Shown piece by piece: positions 1-13,125 of a stretch of DNA of 64,000 nucleotides. Origin of the DNA: Ophioderma brevispina (Eukaryota; Echinodermata; Ophiuroidea; Amphilepidida; Ophiodermatidae). The position numbers were made by a program, and so were the translations under genes. The stretch spans positions 1-64,000 of the forward strand of contig JAMKCH010019721.1 in NCBI GenBank assembly GCA_023653785.1, read 5' to 3'. Position 1 is the first letter of the stretch. Each line of letters begins with the position of its first letter. The notes under the pieces were generated by a model. The model was not told the DNA's origin. It worked only from the letters and a program-made list of their open reading frames with translations, and did not search any database.

Positions 1-2160
1 AACAAGGCTTCCTGAAGCATTATTGAACTTGATTTTGTTTGAAAAGTGCTTAAAAGTGGTATTTTTAATCAACTTAAAGACTGACTCAGAGATTTCCTGA
101 CGATGACAAACTCAATTTTCAAACAAATCATGTTTTTTGCATATACATAATGCTTATTCATATACTTATCATTGTGTGAAATAACTAAGCTCAAATCAAA
201 GTCTTTCATATAGGAAATCACAAAAATCACAAAATTTGAGATCCAGAATTTTTGTTAAAGGGCCTACACGGTATCCTATGGCACTCTTACATGGTGCATA
301 AATGTTTACTGCATGAAAACAGAAAATTCAATTCATCTCTAACTTTTGAATTAAAGGGATTAGCAGCAATTTGCTAATCCGAAACATCGAAAAAAACCAT
401 CAAAATTCATATTTTTATATTTTTGTTACTGGCATGGATAGGCGAACATAACCTGCAAGTGGTTGGCTTGAAATCCATGTATTAAAGACAAGGGAGTACT
501 CTTTATCTGATTCTGTAATTTCTATACGTGCGTATCAAAATTCAGATTTGAGATCAAACAAGCTTTTCCAGGTGAATATCACAGATTTTCAGCGTGATAT
601 TGTGCACCAAGATTAATACAGTTTGACCTCAAACACAAACATTATTGATCTTTGTTTATTTTGTACTGGTGTAAACCATAGTCAGCTGTTTGGTTTAGAT
701 TTGAGACGCTGTCGCTGTATGTCTATTTGGGGGAGACGGTATGAAAAAATTCCTCAAATACTACATTTTTTTCACTATTTGGTGGTTTGTTTCTACTTTA
801 AAGCAGTTATATGGAATTGTACACACTTATCCCTGATTTATAAGTTCAAAAAAGGCATTTCCACTTTTTTTTTATTCTCTCGCATTATCGCTGCTAATCC
901 CTTTAAGCATTTTAGGTGTCTATCTTTAGTCTAGATGACTATTTTTTAAATACTACCACAAAAAAATATATTATCCATATCTGAGTCACCTTTAAGGGGT
1001 AAATCTCAGATTGTGGGATTTTTTTCAGGAAAGGAGGACTTTTATAATATGAGATGGTATTTGAGTTGATTTTGGGTGTTTCATCAGATCTGACCTTTCT
1101 GCAAACTTGCCATTTTTTTTTTGCCATACCCAGATTTGTTTCCACTAAGGGCTTTAGATGATTCTCCGCGGGACTTCTGCTTTGGGGATCCATTCCACAA
1201 TAACGAGGATTGCGAACCGCTTCACTCGCGCTGCACCGGAACTCAAGGCAAAAATGCCAATGGCAGAGTGGAAAGAAGGAGTACAAGAATTCACTTGCTT
1301 AACCAGAAGCAAGACTTGGGGGCTGTTGACTCCTTGACTGTGAACTCCTTGACATCATAACTTTGGAACTATTGACACAAAGCGAGACTGACTTGAACAA
1401 AGAAGACAAATTTTAAAAAAGAAAAAACCTACAAACCTCAGAAAGGCCAAAAAATAAAAATGTGAAAATTATAACATATCTGTATAAAATAATCTAACTC
1501 ATTTTGAACACCTTTTATATAACCTTTTGAAAACCAATACTGAAAAAGTGAATGTTTGTAAAATTATTATTATTCAGTGTTGATTATGATTTTAAAAAAA
1601 GACACAATATAAAAAATTCATATTATTTTATAAATTTGCAACTGATCATGAGCCACTGCCTGGGAGGGGCATGATTCACAGGGATGGTCCTGGAAATGGT
1701 ATAGTTATTTAAAATTGATATGAATGGAAGCTACAAGCAAATGGAACAATTTTGTTTAAGTATAATTGAAAAAGTTGAGTGTATTTTTGTTGAAGAATTT
1801 GCTTTTCGGGATAGACTACCCATATTTAGGCAGTGGATAGGACGAGATAGCGGGTGGTTTGGGTGGGGAGCGCAAAGCAAATTGATAATTTGTGTGACTG
1901 GGTTCTGTACAGATAAAATGTCAGTGTGCATGATTTCAGATTTTGGAAGTGTGGGTTGGGGTGTGAGAAACAACGGTTCAAGGTGGTTCTGTTGGTTGTG
2001 GTGTTGGTTAGAGGGGTCGTAGTAATTGAAATCACAATTAAGTGCTGTGCATGTCTAACAACCAATTTGTTTAGATTCGAAAACGCTATGTCAAATGTGG
2101 ACTGTCACTGTTTTTAGTGTGAGTACGGGATAGCTCGCTTATGTGTTCAGGTTATGTACA
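1..2160. other. Synapsin intron, nothing recognised
   Basis: AT-rich with scattered short open frames on both strands (for example 939-1360). None carries a recognisable motif, splice structure or family match. Confidence 0.5.
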
Positions 2161-2164
2161 GGGT

Positions 2165-2575
2165 GCACAAATAGTGTCCTTAAGATATGTCTGGTAATAG
2201 ACATGTCTTTTCAACATCGATAAGAAAGAAATGAGAACACTTTAATAGGCACAACATTAAGAGTGGGGACAGGGGGGACAGTGAGACATGTTCGCAATAA
2301 GGCACAAAGTCATGAATGGCTTTAGCAAGACAGAAGACTCATGGTGTCTTTTTTTGAAGACATGTCTCCCAACTGGTGACAGGAGAAATGTCTTACAAAA
2401 TGGAGTGTCTTGCCATAGACACAACATTCTTCTTGTGAAATGTTCCTTTTATAAGACATGACTTCTAACTTAACGAACATGTCCTTAAATGGGTATCATT
2501 TTCTTTTGTTATCTATGTTGAAGACACGTTCTTTGTCAAGACCTTCTTCAAGACACCCAGTTTTTACAGTGTCAC
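2165..2575. repeat. Decayed repeat rich in AGACATGTCT-like palindromes
   Basis: Within 400 bp the 10-mer AGACATGTCT or close variants recur: 2183-2192, 2199-2208, 2284-2293, 2358-2367, 2454-2463 and GAACATGTCC at 2475-2484. Many additional TGTCTT/AAGACA half-motifs also occur. The right end, CCCAGTTTTTACAGTG, resembles the CACTGTAAAAA terminus seen again near 36304, so this is probably a mobile element relic. Confidence 0.4.
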
Positions 2576-5560
2576 TTTGTGTAAAATGATGTGTTTTAAA
2601 ATTGCTGTTCAGGGGGCTTAATCGAAAACCAATTAATGTGGTTTGTTTCCCAAACATCATGTATTGTACTTTGAAGAGAACTTTTGTCTGAAATCTTCAT
2701 TAAATCCTTGTTTTTGATCTAATTTTTAATACATTTAAAATAAAATGCCACCTAAAGAGATACCAAGTGAGTCCCCCTTATCTTCCTACACATATTCACA
2801 ATATTCGTACATTTTTGACAGACCAAGCTAAGTGGGGAAGTGGGCAAAAGTGAACTCATAAATGATTCTAAAAATACCAGAATGTTTCTGAAATTGGAAA
2901 AGCGCCAGTTTGGTTGTATGAAAACTGCCTTTAATTATAACAATTTTTGTTATTGTAAGAAATGTGATAGTTCTTTGTGGAACCATTTCAAAAATAGTGT
3001 AACACCCTCAAAGGTTTCTAGTTTTTATTTTTGGGTGGAAGTTTATAAAGTATCCACGAATACATTTTGCTGTAAAATGAAACAGTTCTCTCAAGGAGAC
3101 CATTCTTTACAGAAACCCACCAAACTACACAACTGTATTCTCCTCCAATTGCATTCCACCCTCTTTATCTCTTAATATTAAGAAGACTCATTTTGTGGGC
3201 GAGGTTCTACAAAGGAAACTGGTTTCTACCTTTATTCTTGTTTGTTGGGTGTTTTAAATCTGAATCTGAGGCTGATCAGTTTAACTGCCGTCTGTCGCCA
3301 AAAACATTTCATTTTTATTAACAACCACACCCATCCAAATTTTATAAATATCAATGAAATCGATAACTGTGCGTTGCAATTTAATAAACATTCTGTGAAA
3401 GCAGTGTGGTTTGTTTCTAATTCGATGCAAGTAAATATTTCTGTCACGGACGGACAAAATGGCTACTCTGAACTGAATCATCCCATCTCACCGTTCCCAC
3501 ATGCTTATCCAACTTTGGACCTCGTTCTGTATTGCCTTTATCAATGATTATTGTGACAAATCAAATATGTACCTAATTTTTCAAAAACTAGCTGAGTGAC
3601 CGTTTATTTTTTTATAAATATAATAAGATTGTGTTTAAAAAGAAGAAATGAATCTATTTGAATTATTTCACGGTTTGTGTAAGGTGCTTATCCACTCGGG
3701 GGAGGTCTTTGGACCCCGTAGATATTTGGAGGCACTTCATTTCACATTTTTTAAGTTTTGAACCATTTGCAGTTTAATATGTTGTGGCTTTAAAAACAGC
3801 TACCTAAAGTATACACACTGTTTGAAAGATCTCAGAATTTGACAAAACAGGATAAATAAATAACATCAACAGTGACACAGTTTCTACAAATGGTTTAGAT
3901 TATCTATTCTCTCCTTCTACTAGCTTTTCCTGTGCATTTTACTGTTACTGGAATTTTTATTGTGGGCAACATGATTTCTCTTTAAAATCTTTTAAAATAT
4001 CGTTTTTATGCCTAATTTCTATAGATTTGTGTGATAATAGCTTTTATTAAAAGGCGCTCTAACACTGCAAGTAATGTATGCTATATTGCAAGATTCCTGC
4101 AAAGATTTTTTCTGATTTCTTTACAGGGGTGAACCAGCTGAATATACTAGTCCTATGGGTTCGAATAATTTTGCAGGCTTTAATTTTGTGGTTCATTTAT
4201 TTTTTAACAAAGTGCCAGAAACAAACCACGGCATGGAAATACCATCTATAACCATATAAAGTTCATACCAAAATACGTTGTAAGAGCATGCCACGGCACG
4301 ATTGATACCAGTGGCTTTTAGCCTTATTAATTACCTTATCAGCACAGATCCATACACCTTCAAACAATGCCAAAGTTAACCCACGCCAAAAACGAACACA
4401 GGCTTTACCACCTTTCCCTTATCAACCCGATAGATTCTTAACCTGGAGTAATATGCATATCACATGCTATTCTACTTATCATAAAAATAAATATCATATA
4501 CCATTCACAATGCTACAAACTCTGAAACTTTGAGCCCGAACAGTCCCTGCCTTATAACAACCCTGCTCAAGATGCATATCAATCTACCTTAGTGGAACTT
4601 TTTTCTTACCAAGAGGATCATATACACTCTACAATGACAAGTTACTCAAATTAAAAAGCACAAGGGCTGGGATAGGGATCGTACTATAAGTCCTTCGTGA
4701 GGAAATGGAGCCAGTAGATATTGGGCTTCCTTTGGAACAAAAGAAGCCACTTTTAAAACATCTCAGGCAGGTGTGATAAGGTAAAAATTCACACAAATCC
4801 AAATCCAAAACATTTTGATGTTACTTCATACTAAACTAACTCACATACAAATGAAACGTGCATAAAGAGAATTTCAATTGTCAGGTAGTGCTGTCATCGA
4901 CCTATGATTTGCTTCAGTCAATATTTGGAAGAAATCAAAAATATCCCCGAATATCGCTGCCACAATTCACTATATTTCTAATTTCTGCCTAAAGTTTTTT
5001 GAAGCTTTTAGATACTGTTGACCGAACATAGAAGAAACATGTACACAGTATCGCAGTCTTAGTGGATACAAGAGCTCATTTCCTACTCTTTCTATGGTGC
5101 ATTTCTCGTAGTCCCCATTGCAACCAAACCACCATTTGATTTGTCATGTATGATGGGGTGGGGGGGGTGGCAGAGATCAACATTCAAAACAATATACAGC
5201 CAAATTCCTACTCACGGTGTAAGCCCCGAGCTTAGGCTACTCCGTGCGTACTCTTAACTCTACTTAAAGGGTACCCCTTGATAATTATTGATGCATACCT
5301 ACACCTAAGTACTTGCGAAGTACCCCATTCAGGTAGATATGGTCCGAGTTACTGGCCTGACCGTAGAGTTGAGTATATTGACAATGCTTTTTCTCTGAAA
5401 AAATGACAGATTAGGGTGTGTAGAATAAGTTCTGCTGGCTGTCACACTGGCCCTACCCCCCCGACCACGCACCCCCCGCCGAAAACACCCATCCGCCATC
5501 CCCCCCGCATCCTTGAGTCATTTGAAATCCAAGATGCACGTCGGACAATAATAAGAATTA
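2576..5560. other. Intronic DNA, nothing recognised
   Basis: AT-rich sequence with one G-run (5157-5167) and a C-rich patch (5454-5510). No exon of synapsin or any other family was seen on either strand. Confidence 0.4.
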
Positions 5561-5564
5561 TATT

Positions 5565-6450
5565 AATATAATTGAACTTATTCACTAGGTTATAATGAGC
5601 CTCTTTATCGTTATGTTATTTAATTTTCACATTAATTATATTCCATATAATGTTGTTTTCTGTGGGGATTTTTGCACTTTGCATAAAATTAATTTCATAA
5701 GTCCTTTAACGGAATAAAGCGCAAACCTAATCATGACGTTAGGGTGAAAGAAATTTTCTCTAACGTATAATGAGTACATAGAATAGTTTTCCTGCTTTTC
5801 CCCCTACAGATCGCGCAAGGGATTCGTAATAATAAAATATAATCATATACCTAATAATAATACTAATCAAATCTCTAAACGTGGAATATGGGGAAATCTT
5901 AACTATTCACTAGGTTATAATGAGTTCTTCTCTTGAAATTAATTGATATTCATAGCCTTTGTTATTCTAGGATTATCTTTCTTTGCATAAATATATCTAT
6001 CTGTTGTTATCCAAACGGACTAAACTGCAAACAGAGGGTATGTTGGGGGAATATTTTGCCCTAAGAGCATTCTGATTGAATAACAAAAGCCAATGTTGTA
6101 TTTCACCCCAACATCCAGGACTGCAATATGAAATAGTAATAATAATATAATCTAGACAACGTTAAAGGCGAAAAATCCATGTAGTTCATATGGATTTTTA
6201 ATGATGTACTATGGGCTGTTTTATACAAATTCCTTAGAGACAACATTACAAAAATTTACCATAAAGGTTGCATAATTTGCATAAATTAATATTCATATCC
6301 TTTGTTATTCAAGCAGAAATACACTGTAATACCAAGGGATATTTTAGGGGAAACAACATTGTCACCCTAAGAGATTGTCTGAGTGGATAACACAAGCCAA
6401 TTTCACCCTAACATAGGGGCATAGCAAATGTAATACCTAATATTTAAGGA
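5565..6450. repeat. Divergent tandem repeat, unit about 310-330 bp, up to three copies
   Basis: TATTCACTAGGTTATAATGAG-type sequence occurs near 5578 and again near 5903. CCCTAAGAG...ATAACA.AAGCCAAT...TTTCACCC.AACAT occurs near 6059 and again near 6370. Intervening stretches (TTTGCATAAA, ATTCATA.CCTTTGTTATTC) also recur in order. Copies are strongly diverged. Confidence 0.55.
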
Positions 6451-6459
6451 TGAAGATGC

Positions 6460-7720
6460 AAAGATTGGACGTATCACATTTGGAAAATTCAAATTATAGG
6501 ACAAACCAGTTGACAATAAGAATTTGCAACTATACAGAGAACTTCCCTTGGAAAAGGACATATACATGCGGAATGTTTTTCATGTTGTTTGAAAATAGTC
6601 ATTTTGAAAATACGGTACACAATCTTTGACCTGTGAGATTGTTAATATATTGTTTTCAATCTTTTAAGATTATATTTTCTATCAAAGATTTCTATAGGAC
6701 TGATTTTTGTTGTTGTTGTCACAGACAAAGGCTTTACAAATAAACTTAGAAACCAATACCGTACCGTGATGTGCGGAACTCCTGTGCTGGATGCACTCGT
6801 TAGACACATACATTATGGTTCCTCTTTAGTAGACACCCATCTAAAGATGGAAATTTTTCTTGTTTTGTTGAAACGGTGGTTGTTTGAACGCGCCAGACTC
6901 AGCAATTATCTTTTAATGCCTAATGCCCAATTCAAGGATGACTAGCGACTTGCAAGGGAGCGAAGCGAATATTTTATAAACCCCTAGAACAAACTCAGCA
7001 ACATCTATTGAAGACATGGAGTTTTATGTCAGAAACCATCCCTAACGCTTACGAGAAGTCGCAGCCGCAGAATCTATAATAGCAATTGTGATTCCTGCAA
7101 TAAGTGGGGATGACTCTTTTCTTCGAAGATTAATCGAGCTATTATCTTGCCCCTAGAAGTCCTAGCTCTTGCAGACCCAAGGCTATACGGTAATTCGCAC
7201 CCGAGTATCATCGAGTGCACGAATAACTACCCCCTTACCCTCTTTTGGGGTACAAATGCCCCCTACCTCTGCTCAGTTGACCTTGATCCACTATCTTTGT
7301 ACAAGCCTTGTGGGGGGATAGATTGGGTGTCCTTGTGACGCAATCGGTGGACATTTCAAGCTCTTGAATTGCAGGAAGAAGTAGGGTTTTTCTAGATTTT
7401 GGACAAAAAAAAAATATTTCTCTGACATGACCTTTGAACCCAATTGGTACATTCCATAGGGGCCCCTGGTCTAGTGGTTTCTTCTTGACCACTTTTTCGA
7501 CCATCGGACACAAACCGTTTGGCTCTTAGAAGCCCTTTTGGAAGTAAGGTACAAACAAAGAAATCGATAAGAAGAAAGGGCAACCTGGAAATGACTATAT
7601 TCATTCAGGCTACTCGCATGATAAAAGACTGCCTGAGTAAAGGTAGCCACTCAATGCAATTGGTTAGAAATTGGTCGAATACACCACACTTCTGCTACTA
7701 CTGACTGCATCTCCTGCTAA
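6460..7720. other. Intronic DNA, possibly LINE-derived at its right end
   Basis: No gene found. The moderately GC-rich stretch 7140-7510 has open frames on both strands without recognised motifs. It could be upstream LINE sequence given the remnant that follows. Confidence 0.3.
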
Positions 7721-7734
7721 ATTTGCCCATATAT

Positions 7735-7900
7735 ATTGTTCAATTCACAACACAAAGTAAGAAATGGAGATGGGTGGGTTATTTAGCAAGAACACAAGTT
7801 GGGCAGCTGACAGATGGCTTCATAACACGACATACAGTATTATATCAGCAGGAAGCAGGCAAAGTAAAAGGTGGACATATGCCCGGGAGATTCTCACATT
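7735..7900 (+). mobile_element. Non-LTR retrotransposon (LINE) 3' remnant, frameshifted
   Basis: The frame reads ...TTQSKKWRWVGYLART and continues, after a frame change near 7800, as ADRW...GSRQSKRW. This is the KWRWAGHxARxxDxRW...GRxxRGRPxxRW signature found at the C-terminal end of many LINE reverse transcriptase ORFs. No full ORF remains. Confidence 0.6.
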
Positions 7901-8009
7901 GGGATGAAGCATGGGTATGTGCCCCGCCTATAAGAATCACCCCAATTTTAGGACCATTTTCAGTTCCAGACCCTACTTTTCCATGTCCAAAGCCATATTC
8001 TATTATCTA

Positions 8010-8625
8010 AAACCTAATTTTCTCTCTTCAAAACTTAAAAAAGTATCTGAAATAGGGGAACACGCAGTTTAGTATTTTCTGAATTTTTTTAGAAAACTCT
8101 AGCTTCCGGGACCCCCATTTGTTGGGCCTAAATCACTTGCAGATCCTCATTTGAAATCCCAGGAAGCACATAACCATACCCACAAAAAGTGAACCCCCCC
8201 AGAACAGATGAATTCAGAGAGTAGGTTTGGCATTACAAACAGACAAATAAATTTTAAAAATGACAAGGAGACTTGCCCTTCAGCAGCGAAGAATGGGATG
8301 TCACACATGACCCACTTTAAATTTGCCATCCCAATACAAAAACAAAAAAAATCTATCGAAAGGGCAACATTATTTTTGGTTAGAATTTGTCCACACCTAA
8401 CAAATTAATGTTTCCATTTTTGCTAGATTGGTTGCATTGTCCCATGGAAGTAAATATGTGTGACTTCCCGAATAATGGACAATGTATATATAGATAAAAA
8501 ATTATTTTTCTTAATCAATTTATTATGTTATTCAAAACGATGATATCCCCGATGAAAATCCTACACACATGCCAGCTCTCATAAGATAATATCCAATTAG
8601 ACCAAACTGTCTCAAAACCATTTCT
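8010..8625. other. Intronic DNA, nothing recognised
   Basis: AT-rich, no coding or repeat structure seen. Confidence 0.35.
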
Positions 8626-8630
8626 TTAAC

Positions 8631-9160
8631 TTTTATCATCTGCAACTAAATTTCTCGCATCAACATTGACCCCATTCCATAAGATACACTAGTAACAAAT
8701 TGGCTCACGAGTCCTTAACTTGATGTTCCTTGTTCAATTCAAAGTGACTTCAGGAAGGACAATTGTGTGCTTGACTGACTAATGGCCGAAACCGCAAGTC
8801 TCTATAAACTTTATCTTCAAATTTGTAATTATTACCTACCCACTCTTTTGTTTGGGTTGGCAGCTTGGACAAAGACATGTATCAACACTAAGTTTCCTGG
8901 CCTTTTATCATCTGCAAATAAATTCTGCATCAAATTGACCCCATTCAAGATACATAGTGACAAATGGCTCACTGAGCCTTACTTGATTGGTTCCTTGTTC
9001 AAGTGACTTCAGGAAAGGACGGAGAAGGATAGGAAAAGTGTAGTGCTGAACTGACTAATGCAGAAACCGCAAGTCTCTATAAACTTTATCCTTCAAATTT
9101 GTAAGTACCCACTATTTTGGCAGCTGGGACAAAGACACGGTTATCAAACTAGTTTCCTTG
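8631..9160. repeat. Tandem duplication, two copies of about 270 bp
   Basis: 8631-8902 and 8903-9160 both run from TTTTATCATCTGCAA through GACTTCAGGAA, GCAAGTCTCTATAAACTTTA and GACAAAGACA. The copies differ chiefly by 1-3 bp insertions and deletions rather than substitutions. Confidence 0.85.
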
Positions 9161-9419
9161 CATTTTAATATTTTTGTTCACAATCAATTGTCTGCAACCG
9201 ATTCTGTAGGAGCCATTAGCTTGTAATGAAAGTATCATCCACAACAATTCAACACAAAATGAAAAATCTTTATTCTAAATGGGCTTTGGAAAAGCTTAAA
9301 ATGTAGGGACCTATCAATATAAAAGGTTTAGGTTCAGCATAGCGAAAATTTTTTGCTTTAGGGAACATTTATAGATCTCTACTACATTGCTTCTTAGTTT
9401 CAAATGTTTGGACGTTCTT

Positions 9420-9790
9420 TAGAAAAAACTATATTCGAGAGCCCCATCAGACCTGTTGTGGTCTAGTTAGAACCCTTTTGTTCGATGAAATTATTAATCT
9501 TTCCTTGGATCTTGACTAATGCACGCATTTTGATATCAGAAAGTACGCTACAATTTTTTTTTCATTTATCCTGTCCTGTAAATTTCGGACTAATGGATAT
9601 TTGGTTGGGAAGTTGGAAAGCAAAAATGTGCAACATTTTGGTCAACCAATATTAAAACTTTACAAAGTACTCTATAGTGGCTTACAAAATAACGTTTTAA
9701 TTATCACATCAAAGGGATTGAAATATCAATGCAACATTTACAGATTGGGTTTGGGTTTTGAGGTGAGGGGCCATTCTTCAAGATGAAAAT
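9420..9790 (+). repeat. Dispersed repeat, copy 1 (second copy at 19545-19885)
   Basis: Shares with 19545-19885 an ordered series of blocks: GATATCAGAA, TTTCATTTA.CCTGT, CGGA.GTTTGGTT, ATTTTGGTC.ACCAATATTA, AGTACTCTAT.G and GATTGAAATATCA.TGC, then a TTTGGGTTT block. No coding content was recognised, so this is an unclassified interspersed repeat. Confidence 0.65.
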
Positions 9791-10680
9791 GTTATACACT
9801 TAAATTGGACCACCCCCTTTAATTTGAGAAATATTGCACCATAGCTACTCATAAGTGACAAAAAATTGTTTGTTTGTCACCACTAATTTGGGATGGGGGT
9901 CGGTTTAGTTGGACTAACTTGTTATCTTTTTTTTTATAACATTATACAAAATTATAGCCAATGTAAACTTAAAACCTAAAGAAGGGTTAAATTTTGGCAA
10001 TTAAGATTTTTTAGTACATGTACTTCATTTTGTTTTGAAAAAAGGGTTGGAAGCTTCAAAAAATGTTTTAACATTTTTGCTGTAATTTAAAATGAGAATA
10101 TTCTGGTAGAAAAAATCTTAAAAGACTAGCACAAATTAGCCAGCTCCCTTACACAATCCTTTGTCCACCTCCACAATGTCACAATGGCTTGTGAATCTCA
10201 ACAGCTTCAGTGAATGGCAAGTGCCCCTACTTAGTTAACTGTCAAGTTACTGAGGAAAAAAGACAATACATATAGGCCTAATTAGAAACAGTTGTCAATC
10301 AGTAGGAGCTTGTGTAAGTTACAGTGATTGGCCAGTGATTATACCCATACATGTTCATCCCACTGGCATTCTGTAGGATTCCTTCTGCTGTGACGGGTGG
10401 TATTGATTTCTTGGTGTAAATTATGTCGATGTGAACTAATTGATGTATTATTTCTGAGACTAATTTCTCCCCAATTAGTACTCTTCAAAGAAATGTTGGC
10501 CATAGTGCATAATTGCCCTGATAATATAAATCAAACTACATTGAAAACAACATAACATTAAATTCTATAGGCTATTTAAAAAAAATATCAAGACAAGAAA
10601 AAATAGTGCTACTTCAGTAGCCGATTTCTTGATGTCATAAGGTTGATTTTAATAAAAAAAAACATAAATATTTTGTTCAA

Positions 10681-10800
10681 TTTCACACAGATGCACATGC
10701 ATACACGCACATATGCATACACACTTGCATCAGTCATGCATTAACAAAAATCGGCACACACACATGCACACTCACACACACACACCAATTTTCAATAATA
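10681..10800. repeat. CA-rich microsatellite
   Basis: Imperfect CACA/ATGCACAC tract. Confidence 0.8.
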
Positions 10801-11547
10801 GTTCAGAATAAAAATGACCAGAAGTTTCCAAAAAAAATAATATTAGTATTTACTAAAAATAAAGGCCTAAACATCAAGGATTATACTCAAAACTGTCCAA
10901 CAACTACATTAATATTTATATACTACTCTACCCCCTACACCAGCATTTTAACACCAAAGAAGACCAACAAAGTGCAGGGAGGCTATATTAATAGGTACAT
11001 TAAAACCAAAGGCAGGAAGAAGGACAAAAGAGAATTAGCAAGCGGCATGAGCACAGGAAATCTTATTAGGGTCTTAATTACATGGCTTCATCTTTTCATA
11101 ATTAATCATGCGAGCTATATTCTACATATTAACCACAATTGAAAATCAACTTCAAACCAGGCATGCATACTATAATGCCTAGTCCTTTGTGCACAAACTG
11201 GATCAGAAATTTGGAATGATTTGAAAATAGAAGCCTTCCAACAAAATACTGCATAAATTGTGTTTTAATGCCATAAAATAGTGGTGACATTTATATGAAA
11301 CATTTTGATCTTTACATTCTGCTTTTAAAGTACACATTCATGAAGAATCGCATTATTAGTCTGCATTTATTTCAGCACTTGCTTTAAATGCTTATTTACC
11401 AAAATTTTCTTGTGCCCCCACTCAAAAGAGTGTGCATGCTACCACATCTGAACAAAATATTATATTGGATTTGATATTTAATTATGAAATATTAAATTTA
11501 CAAAAATAAAATAAGGTCATTTTAAAATTGATGTGATTGAGCTTAAA

Positions 11548-11692
11548 AAAGAGAGTGTGCAAGAGGAAAATATGAGTACAAGAGAGAGTGGGTAAGAGAG
11601 AGAAGGAAGGTTCTGGTGGGAGAAGGAATGAGAAAGAAATGGAAGAAAGAGGGAGAGCAAGAGAGAGAGAGAAAGTAAAGAAGGAAACTGCT
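11548..11692. repeat. GA-rich purine tract
   Basis: AAGAGAGAG-type purine-rich run of about 145 bases on the plus strand. Confidence 0.75.
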
Positions 11693-11828
11693 GGTACAAG
11701 CTTATTTCTTATAGCCTGTGAACCCTTTCAATTGATAAAAATTTCATTTTATTCAACTCTAATTTAGGTACTAAAATTTCAAGGCTGGCAAAATATTTTT
11801 CTATTGAGATTTAGTAAATTATTTAGTT

Positions 11829-11880
11829 CTTGTGTGTGTGTGGTGTGTGTGTGTGTGTGTGTGGGTGTGTGTGTCTGTGT
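11829..11880. repeat. GT microsatellite
   Basis: (GT)n with a few interruptions. Confidence 0.9.
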
Positions 11881-12881
11881 TCCAGAAGCAATGTACAATT
11901 TTAGACCATCTCTGTTCTGGTTTGCTTAGCCCAAGTACATTGTTAATTTTAGCCTTAGGTATATTTGATTGCCAACTTTGGAAAGAGTGCAATGAAGAGA
12001 CAAAAATTGGGTCTACATTTTGCAGTTAGTTTCATCCCAACATAAAATTTGATTCTTTACTTTCCACTCCAAAATAACATGAATAAATTACTAACAGTAA
12101 TAGACAGAAACCTAGGAACAGAGACACAATTCCAGTTGTAGTGTCTGTAGGCAAGGTTGAATTAACAGCTCTAAGAATACTTCATGAATATTACAGGCAA
12201 TTGCAGTCGAGAACTTGTGCCACATTTTCCCAACCATAACAACATCACAGTTCAAATATTAATACGGCAACAGAGTGAAATCTAAATCAATCTAAACTCA
12301 TGATAAAAGGTAATTCCTTTTCCATTACTTCACAAAAAAATCATGCATTTTTCATTTTACTTCCTTAACCATTTGGCACTTGTCTTCAACAATCCTTGGA
12401 CATGTTTAATTTGTAAATGAAATTACAAGGCCACACCACAGGGAGCCCAAACTTGAAGCTCTTTGTCCTTCAGATTTTCACTATTTCAATCCTTTATCAA
12501 ATGGAGGTTAATACCTCAAACCACAAGTTTAATATCTATGCAAATTACTCTCATCACGGGCACCATTAACATACACTTAAGTGACTCCAATCTCAATATC
12601 ATCCCAAGTGGAAAAGTTAAGGTGCAGACATAGAGCCATGCATCAAGCCACACCCCTGTATTGATTATGCAAATGAGGTGTGTGATTCCCAAATTATACA
12701 CTTCACTTAAATTTATCAATGAAATAAACAATACAACCATGACAGGTGCGGTGACATGCAGGTGGCTTCCAAGTCTATCAAGCTGGGACAGTCTCTACCG
12801 CACACAGCAGTGCCACGCCTCACTGACTCCAGACGACAGTCTGCACTGATGAGCAGCAGCGTGCTGTGTGAGAGACTCAAG

Positions 12882-12966
12882 ATTGGTTAGTTTGCTACAC
12901 ACAAAAGCCCATTGGCTAATCACCAGAGGAGGCGTATAAATAGCTGGCACGCGACTGCTATCAAAC
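12882..12966 (+). promoter_or_regulatory. Putative TIMP core promoter (two inverted CCAAT boxes and a TATA box)
   Basis: ATTGG (inverted CCAAT) occurs at 12882-12886 and 12911-12915, followed by TATAAATA at 12935-12942. That would place transcription start near 12962-12970 and give a 5' UTR of about 160 bases before the ATG at 13126. Spacing and order are those of a classical TATA promoter, and the position fits TIMP exon 1. The exact start site is inferred. Confidence 0.6.
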
Positions 12967-13125
12967 CATTCACTTGACTGAGTTTTGAGCAAATATGAAC
13001 TAAGGACTGAGCTAACTAAACAACCTTGATACTACCTACCACACTATTATTAACTGCTTCACTGGTATAAATTGGAATACTGAGCTTCTAATATCTGTTA
13101 GAATTGGAATTTGTTGTCAGGAGTA

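Larger units (their letters stand above)
9800..12780. other. Intronic/intergenic DNA upstream of TIMP
   Basis: AT-rich; contains the simple repeats listed separately. No exon recognised. Possible TIMP regulatory DNA, but no specific element could be supported. Confidence 0.4.

Noticed and set aside
1121..1360. GC-richer open frames on both strands
   Set aside because: Checked for synapsin or other known motifs and none found; no splice structure.
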